The notes under the pieces: generated by a model
Seen by the model: only the letters and a program-made list of their open reading frames with translations
What the model was told of the DNA's origin: nothing
Databases searched by the model: none
Program-made: the position numbers and the translations under genes
Shown here: positions 15,794 to 24,434 of the stretch, in pieces
How the letters are laid out: each line of letters starts with the position of its first letter
How positions within the stretch are numbered: the stretch's first letter is position 1
Origin: JALYYC01 sp039922495
Lineage (GTDB): Bacteria > Chloroflexota > Dormibacteria > CF-121
DNA length: 64,000 nt
Assembly (NCBI GenBank): GCA_039922495.1
Contig: JBDTEO010000019.1
Location: forward strand, 1 to 64,000
Direction of reading: 5' to 3'

Positions 15794-18040
15794 ATGAAGG
15801 GTCGTTCCATGCTCAAGCACGCGTTCGCAAGGCTTTTGGTGCTCGCCATGTTACCGGCTACCGTGGCGGGCTTCGGATCCGCAAGCGTATCCGCGAGCAC
15901 CGCGACCGTCGCGACCAGCGCGTGTCAGCTCTCGGGTCCGGTCAAGCACGTGATCTACCTGGTCTTCGACAACACCCACTTCAACCGCGATCGCGCCAAC
16001 GTGGCGTCCGATCTCGAGCAGATGCCACACCTGCTCAATTTCCTGACATCCAACGGCGCGCTACTGACGAACGATCACACGATCCTGATCTCCCACACGG
16101 CCGGCGGCATCCTGTCGAGTCTCACCGGCCTGTATCCAGACCGACAGGGTCAGACCGTCTCGAACGCCTATGGCTACTTTGACCCGACCAGCACGCCGCC
16201 GAATACCCCCGCATTCAGCACATCGTTCAAGTACTGGACCGACCTCGTCGATGACCGCTCCGGCACGCGGGATCCGTTACCGAACATGGTCAACGGCGAT
16301 TCGGGGACGCCCAAGACCACGCCTGCACCGTGGGTGCCGTACACGCGGGCCGGCTGTGACTTCGGGGGCGTCTCGACGGCGAACATCGAGCTGGAAAATA
16401 CCGGCACGGGCCCGTTTGGCGATATGAGTGAGGTCTTCGGGACCGGAACGCCTGAGTGGACCGAGGCGGATGCTTCCAACAAGGCACCGTCGGGCACGGC
16501 GGCTCGGGCGAAGGCCCTGACCGATTTTGTCGGGATCGCGATCCACTGTGGCAATGGGGGAGGCATCTGCGCGGCCAACGCTCGCAATGTCACCAACTCC
16601 CGTCCAGACAAGCTTCCCGACGAGCCGCGTGGTTACGCGGGTTATCTCGGGCTGTTCGGCGCCAAGTACGTGAACCCCGCCATCAACGATGGCAGTGACT
16701 CCGTCAACGATATGAATGGCCAGCCGGTCACCGATCAGTTCGGTCAGCCAGGCTTCCCCGGTTTTGATGGCGCGCTGGCCAAGAACACCCTCGGCTACGT
16801 TGCCCAGATGCAGGAATCCGGTGTGCCGGTGACCTACGCGTACATCTCGGATGCCCACGATAATCACACGCTCGGGCGTGCCTCCGGGCCCGGCGAGGCC
16901 GACTACAAAGCGCAGCTGGCGGCCTACGACGACGCCTTCGCCAAGTTCTTCGACCGTCTCGCCGCTGACGGGATTACGAAGGCCAACACCCTCTTCGCTG
17001 TCACCGCGGACGAAGGGGATCACTTCGCCGGTGGGACCGGAATTCCCCAGGCGGACGGGTCGCTGGCCTACAGCCACACGTTCTGCAACGTGAGCGCGGG
17101 TCAGAGCTGCCCGACGAACCAGATCGGTGAGGTAACCGTGAATCTCAATTCGGTATTGCCGTCTGGGGAGCCCACCTACTCCCTACACACCGACTCGTCG
17201 CCCACCATCTACGTGAACGGTCAGCCAGCCCGAACTGACACCGCGGTACGCAAGTTCGAGCGCGATGCGGGGGCGGCGACAGCCATCGACCCCTACGTCA
17301 GTTCGTCGACGCCGACACCGGTGGCGGTAGCGTTGGCGGACCCGGTTGGTGAGAAGGTGCTCCACATGGTGAACGCCGATCCGCGCAGGACGCCGACGTT
17401 CACCCTCTTCGGCAATCCCGACTTTTTCATCACCACGAGCAACTCGCAGTGTCCGGATAAGGCTCACATGGCGTCGGATTGCATCAACCCAGGCTTCGCC
17501 TGGAACCATGGAGATATTCAGCAGGAGATCGCCAACAACTGGCTCGGTCTGGTGGGCCCGGGTGTCAGGAAGTTGGGGATCGACTCGACGACCTGGACGG
17601 ACCACACCAACGTCCGGCCGACGATCATGGAATTGGCCGGTCTCAAGGATGACTACGTCAACGACGGTCGTGTCCTGATCGAGGCGCTGACCAATCAGGC
17701 GGTGGCGCAGAGCCTCCGCGCGCACCGCGAGACGCTCCTCCGCCTCGGCAGAGCCTATGAGCAGGTCAACGCGTCCTTTGGCCAATTCGGCCTCGACCTG
17801 CTGACGGCATCCACCAGTGCGCTGAAGAGCGGGTCGGGCACAGACGATTCCCGCTATACGTCGCTGGAGAACTCGATCGATGGCCTGACTTCGCAGCGCG
17901 ACGCGCTGGCCTCGCAGGTCAAAGCGGCCCTTAGCGGTGCGGCGTTCGACAACCAGGCGATCAACGAGCAACAGGCCAAGGCGTGGATCGCGCAGGCGCA
18001 GAGCCTGCTCGACCAGGCGGCGGCTCTGGCGGCCGGCTAA
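15794..18040 (+). CDS. Secreted phosphoesterase of the alkaline-phosphatase superfamily
   Basis: A 748-residue exported protein. Start ATG 15794 follows AAGGAGGA with good spacing, then a signal peptide (ARLLVLAMLPATVAGFGSASVSA). The catalytic domain opens with KHVIYLVFDNTHFNRDR (Asp metal ligand), has a DHTILISHTAGG segment where a nucleophile Ser/Thr would sit, and ends with a DNHTLG and ADEGDHFAGG pair typical of metal-binding His/Asp in this superfamily. Beyond about residue 590 comes an Ala/Gln/Ser-rich helical tail likely to form a coiled coil. Substrate (phospholipid, phosphonate or nucleotide) is not evident. Monocistronic, with a bidirectional-type terminator after it. Confidence 0.8.
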   Translation: MKGRSMLKHAFARLLVLAMLPATVAGFGSASVSASTATVATSACQLSGPVKHVIYLVFDNTHFNRDRANVASDLEQMPHLLNFLTSNGALLTNDHTILISHTAGGILSSLTGLYPDRQGQTVSNAYGYFDPTSTPPNTPAFSTSFKYWTDLVDDRSGTRDPLPNMVNGDSGTPKTTPAPWVPYTRAGCDFGGVSTANIELENTGTGPFGDMSEVFGTGTPEWTEADASNKAPSGTAARAKALTDFVGIAIHCGNGGGICAANARNVTNSRPDKLPDEPRGYAGYLGLFGAKYVNPAINDGSDSVNDMNGQPVTDQFGQPGFPGFDGALAKNTLGYVAQMQESGVPVTYAYISDAHDNHTLGRASGPGEADYKAQLAAYDDAFAKFFDRLAADGITKANTLFAVTADEGDHFAGGTGIPQADGSLAYSHTFCNVSAGQSCPTNQIGEVTVNLNSVLPSGEPTYSLHTDSSPTIYVNGQPARTDTAVRKFERDAGAATAIDPYVSSSTPTPVAVALADPVGEKVLHMVNADPRRTPTFTLFGNPDFFITTSNSQCPDKAHMASDCINPGFAWNHGDIQQEIANNWLGLVGPGVRKLGIDSTTWTDHTNVRPTIMELAGLKDDYVNDGRVLIEALTNQAVAQSLRAHRETLLRLGRAYEQVNASFGQFGLDLLTASTSALKSGSGTDDSRYTSLENSIDGLTSQRDALASQVKAALSGAAFDNQAINEQQAKAWIAQAQSLLDQAAALAAG

Positions 18041-18058
18041 GCGAGCTCGACCGAACAC

Positions 18059-18087
18059 AAAGAGGCCGGCACCTTGCCGGCCTCTTT
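18059..18087 (+). terminator. Intrinsic terminator after the phosphoesterase gene
   Basis: Perfect 12-bp stem AAAGAGGCCGGC / GCCGGCCTCTTT with an ACCTT loop, 18 nt after the stop codon, ending in CTTTGG. The A-run on the 5' arm would also provide a U-run on the opposite strand. Confidence 0.85.
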
Positions 18088-18099
18088 GGTTCTCCGTCA

Positions 18100-18441
18100 A
18101 TGACCGCTGGGCTGCTGCCCGCGATCGTGCTGATTCCGACGGTCCTGAATGGCTTTGGTCCTGCAGCGGATGCAGCACGGTCCGGCTTTCCAGCGCCGGC
18201 GGTCTGGGCGTGGATCCCTGCGACGGCATTTGGCGGTGCCGCGGCCGGGGCGTTGACCAGCGCGCTTGCGAGCAACCTTCTCAAACTCCAACTGCCGGGC
18301 ATCGTGTTGCTCAGCCTGGTCGCGGGGATGGGCGGCCTCCTGATCGCCGCAACGCAAGTGACGATGCTCCAGCGCGTCTTGGCCCGGTGCCGCGACAGAC
18401 AGCTGTCGCAGGTGCGGCCTATAGTTACCGCCGGCACGTGA
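18100..18441 (+). CDS. Small membrane protein of unknown function, coupled to radA
   Basis: A 113-residue hydrophobic protein that I do not recognise. Probable helices are LLPAIVLIPTVLNGFG, AVWAWIPATAFGGAAAGALTSAL and LPGIVLLSLVAGMGGLLIAA, ending in a basic tail. Its TGA overlaps the radA GTG as GTGA, which supports it being a real, translationally coupled gene. It starts only 12 nt after the terminator hairpin, so transcription must begin within or just after the hairpin, or read through. Confidence 0.55.
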   Translation: MTAGLLPAIVLIPTVLNGFGPAADAARSGFPAPAVWAWIPATAFGGAAAGALTSALASNLLKLQLPGIVLLSLVAGMGGLLIAATQVTMLQRVLARCRDRQLSQVRPIVTAGT

Positions 18442-19862
18442 AGACGAAGGCATCGCGGACGATCTACGCCTGTCAGGAGTGCGGCAACCAGTCAACCAAG
18501 TGGCTGGGACGCTGCCCCGAATGTGGCAACTGGAACAGCTACGTCGAGGAGCAGACGGTTCCCGAGCCGAGCAAGGCCAGTTCGCTGCGGCGCCGCGCCG
18601 TGTCCAGTGCCCAGCCAATGCCGCTCGCCGAGGTCCAATTCGCCCAGTCGAACCGTTTGCGCCTGGCGATGCGCGAGCTCAACCAGGTGCTCGGGGGTGG
18701 CATCGTTCCGGGGTCGTTGGTCCTGGTTGGCGGAGACCCGGGCATCGGCAAGTCGACCCTCCTGCTCCAGCTCGCCAGCGAGGTCGCCGGCACCTACGGG
18801 CCGGTGCTCTACGTATCCGGCGAAGAGTCCGTCCAGCAGCTCAAGCTGCGGGCGCAGCGCCTCGGCGTGCCGGGCGACCGCCTGATGGTGCTCGCCGAGA
18901 ACGACCTGGAGAACATCATGGAGCACCTCACTGCCTCGCGCCCGATGATGGCGGTGGTCGATTCGATCCAGACCGTCTTCATGAACGGGGTGACCTCGGC
19001 ACCGGGCAGCGTCAGCCAGGTCCGCGAGTGTGCCGGCCAGTTGATGCTGCTGGCCAAGAGCAGCCAGATCCCCATCTTCCTTGTCGGTCACGTCAATAAG
19101 GAGGGGGCCATCGCCGGCCCCCGGGTGCTCGAGCACATCGTCGACACCGTGCTCTACCTGGAGGGCGAACGGCACCACAGCTTCCGGATCCTCCGCAGCC
19201 AAAAGAACCGCTTCGGGTCCACCGACGAGATCGGGGTCTTCGAGATGCTCGACAGCGGCATGAAGGAGGTCGTCGACCCCAGCCGGGCGTTCCTCCAGGA
19301 CCGGTCCCTGACCGAGGTCGGCAACGTCGTGCACGTCGCGCTCGAGGGCAGCCGGCCGCTCCTCGTGGAGCTGCAGAGCCTGGTCAGCCCGACCACCTTC
19401 ACGCCGCCACGCCGGTCAGTCAACGGCATCGACGTCAATCGCCTGCACATGCTGATCGCCGTGCTCGAGAAACGCGCTCGCCTCAGCCTGGGCCAACAGG
19501 ACATCTTCGTCAACGCGGCCGGCGGGGTCAAGGTGATCGAGCCCGCGGTCGATCTAGCCGTCGCGCTGGCGATCGCGTCCAACGTCCGCAACCTTCCGGT
19601 CGGGTCAGACCTGGTGGCGATCGGCGAGCTGGGCTTGAGCGGCGAAGTCCGTCGCGTGAATCAGCTGGAGCGCCGGCTGCTCGAGGCGCACCGGCTGGGG
19701 TTCAAGCGGGCGATCATCCCGGCGTTGGCCGAGATCCGGGCCAAAGAGCTCAAGGGGATGGAGCTCGGGCGAGCCGAAACTATTGCGGACGCGATCCGGC
19801 TCTGCTTTGGCGATAGCAGGAGCCGGGCGGCCCAGCCACTGCCAGACCCGGCACCCAGGTAA
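18438..19862 (+). CDS. radA: DNA repair protein RadA/Sms
   Basis: RecA-like helicase that promotes branch migration in recombination. A 474-residue protein. The N-terminal zinc finger has Cys12, Cys15, Cys26 and Cys29 (ACQECG, RCPECG). The ATPase core has Walker A GGDPGIGKST, and the RadA-specific KNRFG motif occurs in SQKNRFGSTDEIG. The C-terminal Lon-like domain ends with GELGLSGEVRRVNQLERRL and KELKGMELGRAETIADAI. GTG 18438 is chosen because it starts right before the zinc finger and overlaps the upstream stop. The last 83 bp overlap an opposing small ORF. Confidence 0.97.
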   Translation: MKTKASRTIYACQECGNQSTKWLGRCPECGNWNSYVEEQTVPEPSKASSLRRRAVSSAQPMPLAEVQFAQSNRLRLAMRELNQVLGGGIVPGSLVLVGGDPGIGKSTLLLQLASEVAGTYGPVLYVSGEESVQQLKLRAQRLGVPGDRLMVLAENDLENIMEHLTASRPMMAVVDSIQTVFMNGVTSAPGSVSQVRECAGQLMLLAKSSQIPIFLVGHVNKEGAIAGPRVLEHIVDTVLYLEGERHHSFRILRSQKNRFGSTDEIGVFEMLDSGMKEVVDPSRAFLQDRSLTEVGNVVHVALEGSRPLLVELQSLVSPTTFTPPRRSVNGIDVNRLHMLIAVLEKRARLSLGQQDIFVNAAGGVKVIEPAVDLAVALAIASNVRNLPVGSDLVAIGELGLSGEVRRVNQLERRLLEAHRLGFKRAIIPALAEIRAKELKGMELGRAETIADAIRLCFGDSRSRAAQPLPDPAPR

Positions 19863-20220
19863 AGGCCTCGATACAGGTGGCCGGCCGCAGGACCGGCGTC
19901 GTGACTCGGCGGAGCACGAAACAGCGCCGGTTGAGCTCGTCGATGATCTGCGACTCGGTTTGGCCCTGCGACAGGTCGATCACCCGTCGCAGGCAGGCCC
20001 GGCGGTAGGACGAGGTGGCCAGCTCCGGTTGCGTGGCGGCAACCGGTGGTTGTGGCGTGGCCATCGGCTGGTGCCGCGCAGCGGCCGGGACCGTGGGAAA
20101 AGCACTCAGTGCGAGGGCGATGGAGAGGGCCGCGGCGGCGACCCAGATCGCCGTCTCCGCGAGGGGGCCAATCTTCAGGGCTCTGCGACGTCCTAGCCAC
20201 GGTGCTGGCACGATTTTCAT
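19780..20220 (-). CDS. Hypothetical small exported or membrane-anchored protein
   Basis: A 146-residue ORF with one N-terminal membrane helix or uncleaved signal (AIWVAAAALSIALALSAF), a Pro/Ala linker and a C-terminal part with four Cys (RACLRRV, RRCFVLR, ATCIEAF, GSCYRQS) that could form disulfides outside the membrane. ATG 20220 has no Shine-Dalgarno sequence, but TAATTA lies about 4 nt upstream, which would fit a leaderless transcript. Its 3' end overlaps radA antisense for 83 bp, so the true end or its reality is uncertain. It is the only candidate gene in the 445-bp gap between radA and the PIN-TRAM gene. Confidence 0.4.
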   Translation of the reverse strand: MKIVPAPWLGRRRALKIGPLAETAIWVAAAALSIALALSAFPTVPAAARHQPMATPQPPVAATQPELATSSYRRACLRRVIDLSQGQTESQIIDELNRRCFVLRRVTTPVLRPATCIEAFTWVPGLAVAGPPGSCYRQSRAGSRPQ

Positions 20221-20307
20221 GCTTTAATTAGCTCACGATGGCAGGTTTGTTCGCACGGCTGGTCCTCGCCGTTGGATCACCGATCCTGACGCAAGGAGGT
20301 GATTTGC

Positions 20308-21429
20308 ATGCGCGTGGAACGGGTCTTCCGGCTACTTGGCCTTTTACTGGGACTCATAGCGGGCGTCGAGTACGCCTCATTCATCATCTCGGAAGCAGGC
20401 GTCCACGGCTACACGCTGAGAGCGATCGTGCTGTTGCTGACCGCACTGGCCGGCGCGCTCTTCGGCTTCTTCGGGTTGCCCTACGTAACGACCAAGCCCT
20501 TCTTCTGGCTCGAAGATAAGCTAAACGTCACCCCGCTGCCAGACCTGGTGGCGGCAACCGTGGGACTCCTCGTCGGGTTGCTACTGGCGGCGCTCGTGGG
20601 CCTCTTTCTGGCCAAGCTGCCCTGGTATCTCGGCTTCGTGATCTCGCTCATGGTCGCGCTCGTCTTCGCCTACTGGGGGGTTACCCTCGGCCTCAACCGG
20701 CGCAACGAGATGATGGCGCTCGTCCTTGGTCCAACGCGTGCCGCCGGCGCGATCGGTGGCGGACGTGCCCCGGTTGCCACGGTGCTGCTCGATACCAGCG
20801 TGATCATCGACGGCCGGATCATGGACATTGCCCAGACTGGCTTCCTTCGCGATCACATGCTGGTGCCGCATTTCGTGTTGGCCGAGTTGCAATACATCGC
20901 CGATTCGAGCGACACGCTCCGGCGCAACCGCGGCCGCCGCGGCCTGGAGGTGCTCAACCTGCTCCAGAAGGAGCCGCTGGTCGATATCGAGTTCACGGAC
21001 GACGATATTCCCGACGTGCCGGAGGTAGACATCAAGCTGATTCGGCTGGCACGCAACCGGAATGCCGCCATCATGACCAACGACTACAACCTCAACCGGG
21101 TCGCCCAGCTCGAAGGCGTTCGCGTCCTGAACCTGAACACCCTCGCCAATGCGCTCAAGCCGGTCGTGATCCCCGGTGAAGAGATGAATGTCCAGCTGAT
21201 CAAGGATGGCAAGGAGCCCAACCAGGGCGTTGGCTACCTGGATGACGGCACCATGATTGTGGTCGAAAACGGGCGAAAGTACATGAATCAGACGATCGGC
21301 GTCGTCGTGACGTCGGTCCTGCAGACTGCGGCCGGGCGAATGATCTTCGCCACCCCGGCGAGCGAATCCAGCATCGAGCGCCGGCCGCGACCGTTGCGCA
21401 AGATCCAGGGCGGCAGCACCGGTCACTGA
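20308..21429 (+). CDS. Membrane-anchored PIN-TRAM domain protein (YacL-like)
   Basis: A 373-residue protein with about four N-terminal membrane helices (LLGLLLGLIAGVEYASFII; IVLLLTALAGALFGFFG; LVAATVGLLVGLLLAALVGLFLA; FVISLMVALVFAYWGVTL), then a PIN nuclease fold (VLLDTSVIIDGR with Asp near 161; MTNDYNLNRVA) and a C-terminal TRAM RNA-binding domain (VGYLDDGTMIVVENG). This is the B. subtilis YacL architecture, and the neighbourhood radA - yacL - ispD - ispF - cysS - rlmB is the classic Gram-positive order. The start at 20308 is fixed by AAGGAGGTGAT at 20293-20303, a near-perfect anti-SD match. Probably an RNase or toxin-like nuclease at the membrane. Confidence 0.92.
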   Translation: MRVERVFRLLGLLLGLIAGVEYASFIISEAGVHGYTLRAIVLLLTALAGALFGFFGLPYVTTKPFFWLEDKLNVTPLPDLVAATVGLLVGLLLAALVGLFLAKLPWYLGFVISLMVALVFAYWGVTLGLNRRNEMMALVLGPTRAAGAIGGGRAPVATVLLDTSVIIDGRIMDIAQTGFLRDHMLVPHFVLAELQYIADSSDTLRRNRGRRGLEVLNLLQKEPLVDIEFTDDDIPDVPEVDIKLIRLARNRNAAIMTNDYNLNRVAQLEGVRVLNLNTLANALKPVVIPGEEMNVQLIKDGKEPNQGVGYLDDGTMIVVENGRKYMNQTIGVVVTSVLQTAAGRMIFATPASESSIERRPRPLRKIQGGSTGH

Positions 21430-21475
21430 TCCGGTCGTTCTGCGCGTCGAGTTCGGCCCTGGCTTCCTTTCCCGG

Positions 21476-21799
21476 TTGCGGGCCGCGCTGGCGGCAGCGC
21501 CAGAAGGGACGCGCTATGTGATTGGCGCGGCGGAGCCCCCGGCATTCGCGCTGGAGGCGCGGGAGCCGGTCATCGCCGTCGGCCTGCCAGTCAGTGACAC
21601 CTGCAAGGAGGTTGTGGCAGGGCTGGTTCGTCGGACCGTACCGCGGGAGACCCTGGTCGACCTCAAAGGGCCGTGGCTCATCACTCGCGAGTCGTTCGGC
21701 AGCGCTCTCGGCCGGCTCGGGGCTGATGCCCCGGTGGAGGATCCGCTGCAGCTTTGTCGCGCCGCCGGCCTTTCAATCCATGTCATGGTTCGGACATGA
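21476..21799 (+). CDS. Conserved-looking small protein between PIN-TRAM and ispD1
   Basis: A 107-residue protein from TTG 21476 that I do not recognise. It has an alpha/beta look: GTRYVIGAAEPPAF, PVIAVGLPVSDTCKEVVAGLVRR, ETLVDLKGPWLITRESFG, ending AGLSIHVMVRT. The frame stays coding-like upstream (LRVEFGPGFLSRLRAAL) to a CTG at 21440, 11 nt after the previous stop, with no ATG, GTG or TTG in between, so the real protein may be 119-120 residues with a CTG start. Its TGA overlaps the ispD1 ATG (ATGA), tying it to the isoprenoid genes. Confidence 0.62.
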   Translation: MRAALAAAPEGTRYVIGAAEPPAFALEAREPVIAVGLPVSDTCKEVVAGLVRRTVPRETLVDLKGPWLITRESFGSALGRLGADAPVEDPLQLCRAAGLSIHVMVRT

Positions 21800-22512
21800 G
21801 CGCAGCCGCGGTGATCGTGGCCGGAGGCCGTGGAACGCGGATGAAGGCGGCGGCCAACAAGATCTTTCTCGAGGTGGGAGGCCGGTTGATCCTCGAGTGG
21901 TCCCTCGCACTTTTCGAGCGCTCGCCCAGCGTGTCCACGGTGATCGTCGTAGCCCAGGCGGGCGACATCGACCCGTGCCAGCGGCTAGGTTCACGTTTTT
22001 CCAAGCTCACCAAGGTCGTGCCTGGGGGCGATGTGCGCCATCGATCGGAGTTTGCCGGCGTGGCGGCGCTGTCCGGCCAGATCGATGCCGGCGAGGTCGA
22101 GACCGTTCTCGTCCACGATGCAGTCCGCCCCTTCGCCACCCCGGCGCTCGTTGACCGGCTGCTGCAGGGCATGGCGGGGGTGCAGGCGTGCATCCCAGGG
22201 CTCCCCGTGTCACCGACCACCGTGGCGGTCGTGGACGGTCGGGTTGCCGGCTATCCCTCCGGTCTGTGGTCGGTGCAAACCCCGCAGGCAGCCGACGCGA
22301 CCTGGCTCCTCGAAGCACATAACAAAGCCGCGCGTGCGGGGTTCGTTGGCACCGACACCGCCTCCTTGATCGAGTGGGCGGGGGGCGACGTCCGCGTAAT
22401 CGACGGCGAGCGAGACAACATCAAGATCACGACGCCGGATGACCTGCGGCGTGCCCAGCGGATTGCCGGGTCCCGAGGTGAAGCAACAGTAGAGCCGCCG
22501 CCACCGCGCTGA
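21796..22512 (+). CDS. ispD: 2-C-methyl-D-erythritol 4-phosphate cytidylyltransferase paralogue 1
   Basis: Transfers CMP from CTP to MEP in non-mevalonate isoprenoid synthesis. A 238-residue protein. An ungapped comparison with the E. coli enzyme (recalled) puts Arg15 and Lys22 at the positions of Arg20 and Lys27 that bind and activate CTP. LVHDAVRP gives Asp108 (Asp106), NIKITTPDDL gives Lys210 (Lys213), and VQTPQ is present. However, the motif that normally reads DRNGLW or DRSxLW is YPSGLW, so the arm Arg157, which acts in the partner subunit, is Pro154 here. Coupled by ATGA to the upstream small gene. It is followed by an opposing MFS gene that overlaps its 3' end by 86 bp. Confidence 0.88.
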   Translation: MSAAAVIVAGGRGTRMKAAANKIFLEVGGRLILEWSLALFERSPSVSTVIVVAQAGDIDPCQRLGSRFSKLTKVVPGGDVRHRSEFAGVAALSGQIDAGEVETVLVHDAVRPFATPALVDRLLQGMAGVQACIPGLPVSPTTVAVVDGRVAGYPSGLWSVQTPQAADATWLLEAHNKAARAGFVGTDTASLIEWAGGDVRVIDGERDNIKITTPDDLRRAQRIAGSRGEATVEPPPPR

Positions 22513-23604
22513 TGGCCGGCCCCAGCAGCGCCGGACCGATCGACTGCAGTCCGATCCCGATGATGGCCGGTACGGCCGCGCCGCCCACGGTCCCGAAGGC
22601 GATTTGATAGCCGATCGCATGCGTTGCCAGCGCCGCCCCCACGCGTGATGGGGTCAGGATGATCGCCACCGGGTAGAGCACGGATACCCCGACACCGATC
22701 GCGGGCAGGGCGATCAGGGTGGAAACCAGTGGCGGTGCCAGCCAGTAGAGCAGGGCACCCAGGACGCCGAGGTCGGCGCCGAGATCGAGCAGGTGGATTG
22801 GCGCCAGGCGGTTGCCGAGGGTGCCGAGGAGCATCCGCCCGGCCGCCATCCCAAACCAGAAGAGCGAAACGCCGACGCTGGCCAGGCCGCTGGGGACGCC
22901 CCGCCCGCCCGTAAGCTGAGAGAAGGACCACTGGCCCGTCGCCATCTCGAGGCCGGCGAAAATAAAAGGGCAGCGCGGCTGCGACCAACGCCGTGGTCTG
23001 CTGTTCGCGGCCGGCCTCAAGGCGGGAGACCGCTGCCGGGCCTGACTGTGCCGTGAGCGGCCAGCCACGCCGCTGCTGGATTGAGAGCAACGCGATCACG
23101 ACAAAAGCCAGGGTCGCCACCAGGTAGGCGGGGCGCCACGAGCCGGGCGTGCCGAGCGATGCCGAGACCAGGAGCGGGCCAGCGCCCGCCCCAGCAGACC
23201 ACGCGGCGTGGAGCCAGCCCATCAGCCGCACGCCGTAATAATTGAGCGAGACGTAGGCATTGACGCCGGCGTCGAACGCGCCCGATCCCAGGCCGACCAG
23301 GGCTGAGCCGGCCAGAACGACGAGCAGCGCATGGGCGCTCGCGAAGAGGAGGCAGCCAACCCCGGCGGCGATACAGCTCAGCACCAGCAGCCACCGAATC
23401 CCGATCCGGCTGGTCAGCGGTCCGGTGGCGGCGGCCGAGAGGAAATAGGTCATGGTCGAGACCGTCAGGACCAGCCCCAGCACTGCCAGCGGTGCCCCAA
23501 CGGCGGCACGCATGTAGGGGCCAGGTCACGCCCGGGATGCCAGCCGGCAGCCCGAGCACCACGAAGGCGACCAGGGGCAGCCAGGCCGCGGACGACGGGC
23601 TCAC
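22427..23604 (-). pseudogene. MFS transporter split by two homopolymer frameshifts
   Basis: Three overlapping frames together give one normal-length (about 390 residue) MFS permease: GTG 23604 begins VSPSSAAWLPLVAFVVLGLPAGIPGVTWP, the next frame continues YMRAAVGAPLAVLGLVLTV...SLNYYGVRLMGWLHAAW through to ALPFYF, and the third continues AGLEMATGQWSF... to the stop at 22427. The first join requires removing one C from the CCCC run at 23517-23520, the second removing one T from the runs at 22959-22967. Both are +1 in four-base homopolymers, so either sequence error or recent loss of function. It is inserted between, and opposite to, the two ispD genes. Confidence 0.75.
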
Positions 23605-23690
23605 TTGAGGCCGGGGGCCCTGCAGTTCAATCACCGGCGAATTATCAACCCAAAGCGGCTCGGGCCGGCTGAAATTCGAAGCCGGGGCCG

Positions 23691-23696
23691 TATACT
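23691..23696 (+). promoter_or_regulatory. Candidate -10 box (TATACT) for ispD2-ispF-cysS
   Basis: TATACT lies 39 nt before the ispD2 GTG in the 131-bp divergent region with the MFS gene; AAAAGGGG (23722-23729) provides the ribosome-binding site. No convincing -35 is seen. Confidence 0.4.
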
Positions 23697-23735
23697 TCAC
23701 CGCACCGAAAAACGACGAGCCAAAAGGGGTGACCT

Positions 23736-24434
23736 GTGGAGGTACAAGCGATCATTCCGGCCGCCGGGGCCGGGCTTCACAACGGGGAGTCCAGTGCCAG
23801 GGTCCTGATGCCGGTCGGTGGTCAATCGCTCATCCGTCGCACGCTCGAGGCCTTCGACCGATGCTCAGAGATCACCGGGATCATCGTGATGGTCTCCCAG
23901 CGCAACCTGCTCGAGGTCACTCGCGAGCTCGAAGGCGACGGCTGGCGGAAGCCAATCGACGTCCAGCTGGGCGGCGAGCGCCGCCAGGATTCGGTTCGGA
24001 TCGGCCTGGAGAGCCTCCGCCAGCATCGCCCGGACTTCGTGGTGATCCATGATGGCGCCCGGCCGCTGGTGAGCGATGACCTGATTCATCAAGGCCTGGA
24101 AACGGCCCGGCAGTTCGGGGCGGCCACCGCCGCGGTTCCCGTCCACCACACCTACAAGCACGTCGACAGCTCCGGATTCGTCCACGGCACGGTCGAGCGG
24201 GCGGACCTGATGCAGATCCAGACGCCGCAGGTGTTCCGGTTCGACTGGATCCTCCTCGCCCATGAAAAGGCCGTCCGGGAGGGAATCGTGGTCGAGGACG
24301 ATGCGGAACTGATCGAGAAGCTCGGCAAGCCAGTCAAGGTCTTCTCGGGGTCCTACAGCAACCTCAAGGTCGCCACCCATGAGGATGCGCTGATGGTCGA
24401 GGCCCTGCTTGCCGCCGCCCCCGTGTGCGTGTAG
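23736..24434 (+). CDS. ispD: IspD-like cytidylyltransferase paralogue 2, CTP-loop residues replaced
   Basis: A 232-residue IspD homologue directly upstream of ispF (10-bp overlap), the usual ispD position. It aligns without gaps to the E. coli N-terminal loop, but AAGAGLHNGESSARV has His15 for Arg20 and Arg22 for Lys27, so the residues that bind CTP phosphates are lost or altered. By contrast VIHDGARP (Asp106), HHTYK (Thr139, equivalent to Thr140), TVERADL (Arg155, equivalent to Arg157), IQTPQ and NLKVATHEDAL (Lys211) are kept. It may act as the partner of paralogue 1, or be a degenerate copy. Start GTG 23736 follows AAAAGGGG. Confidence 0.85.
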   Translation: MEVQAIIPAAGAGLHNGESSARVLMPVGGQSLIRRTLEAFDRCSEITGIIVMVSQRNLLEVTRELEGDGWRKPIDVQLGGERRQDSVRIGLESLRQHRPDFVVIHDGARPLVSDDLIHQGLETARQFGAATAAVPVHHTYKHVDSSGFVHGTVERADLMQIQTPQVFRFDWILLAHEKAVREGIVVEDDAELIEKLGKPVKVFSGSYSNLKVATHEDALMVEALLAAAPVCV

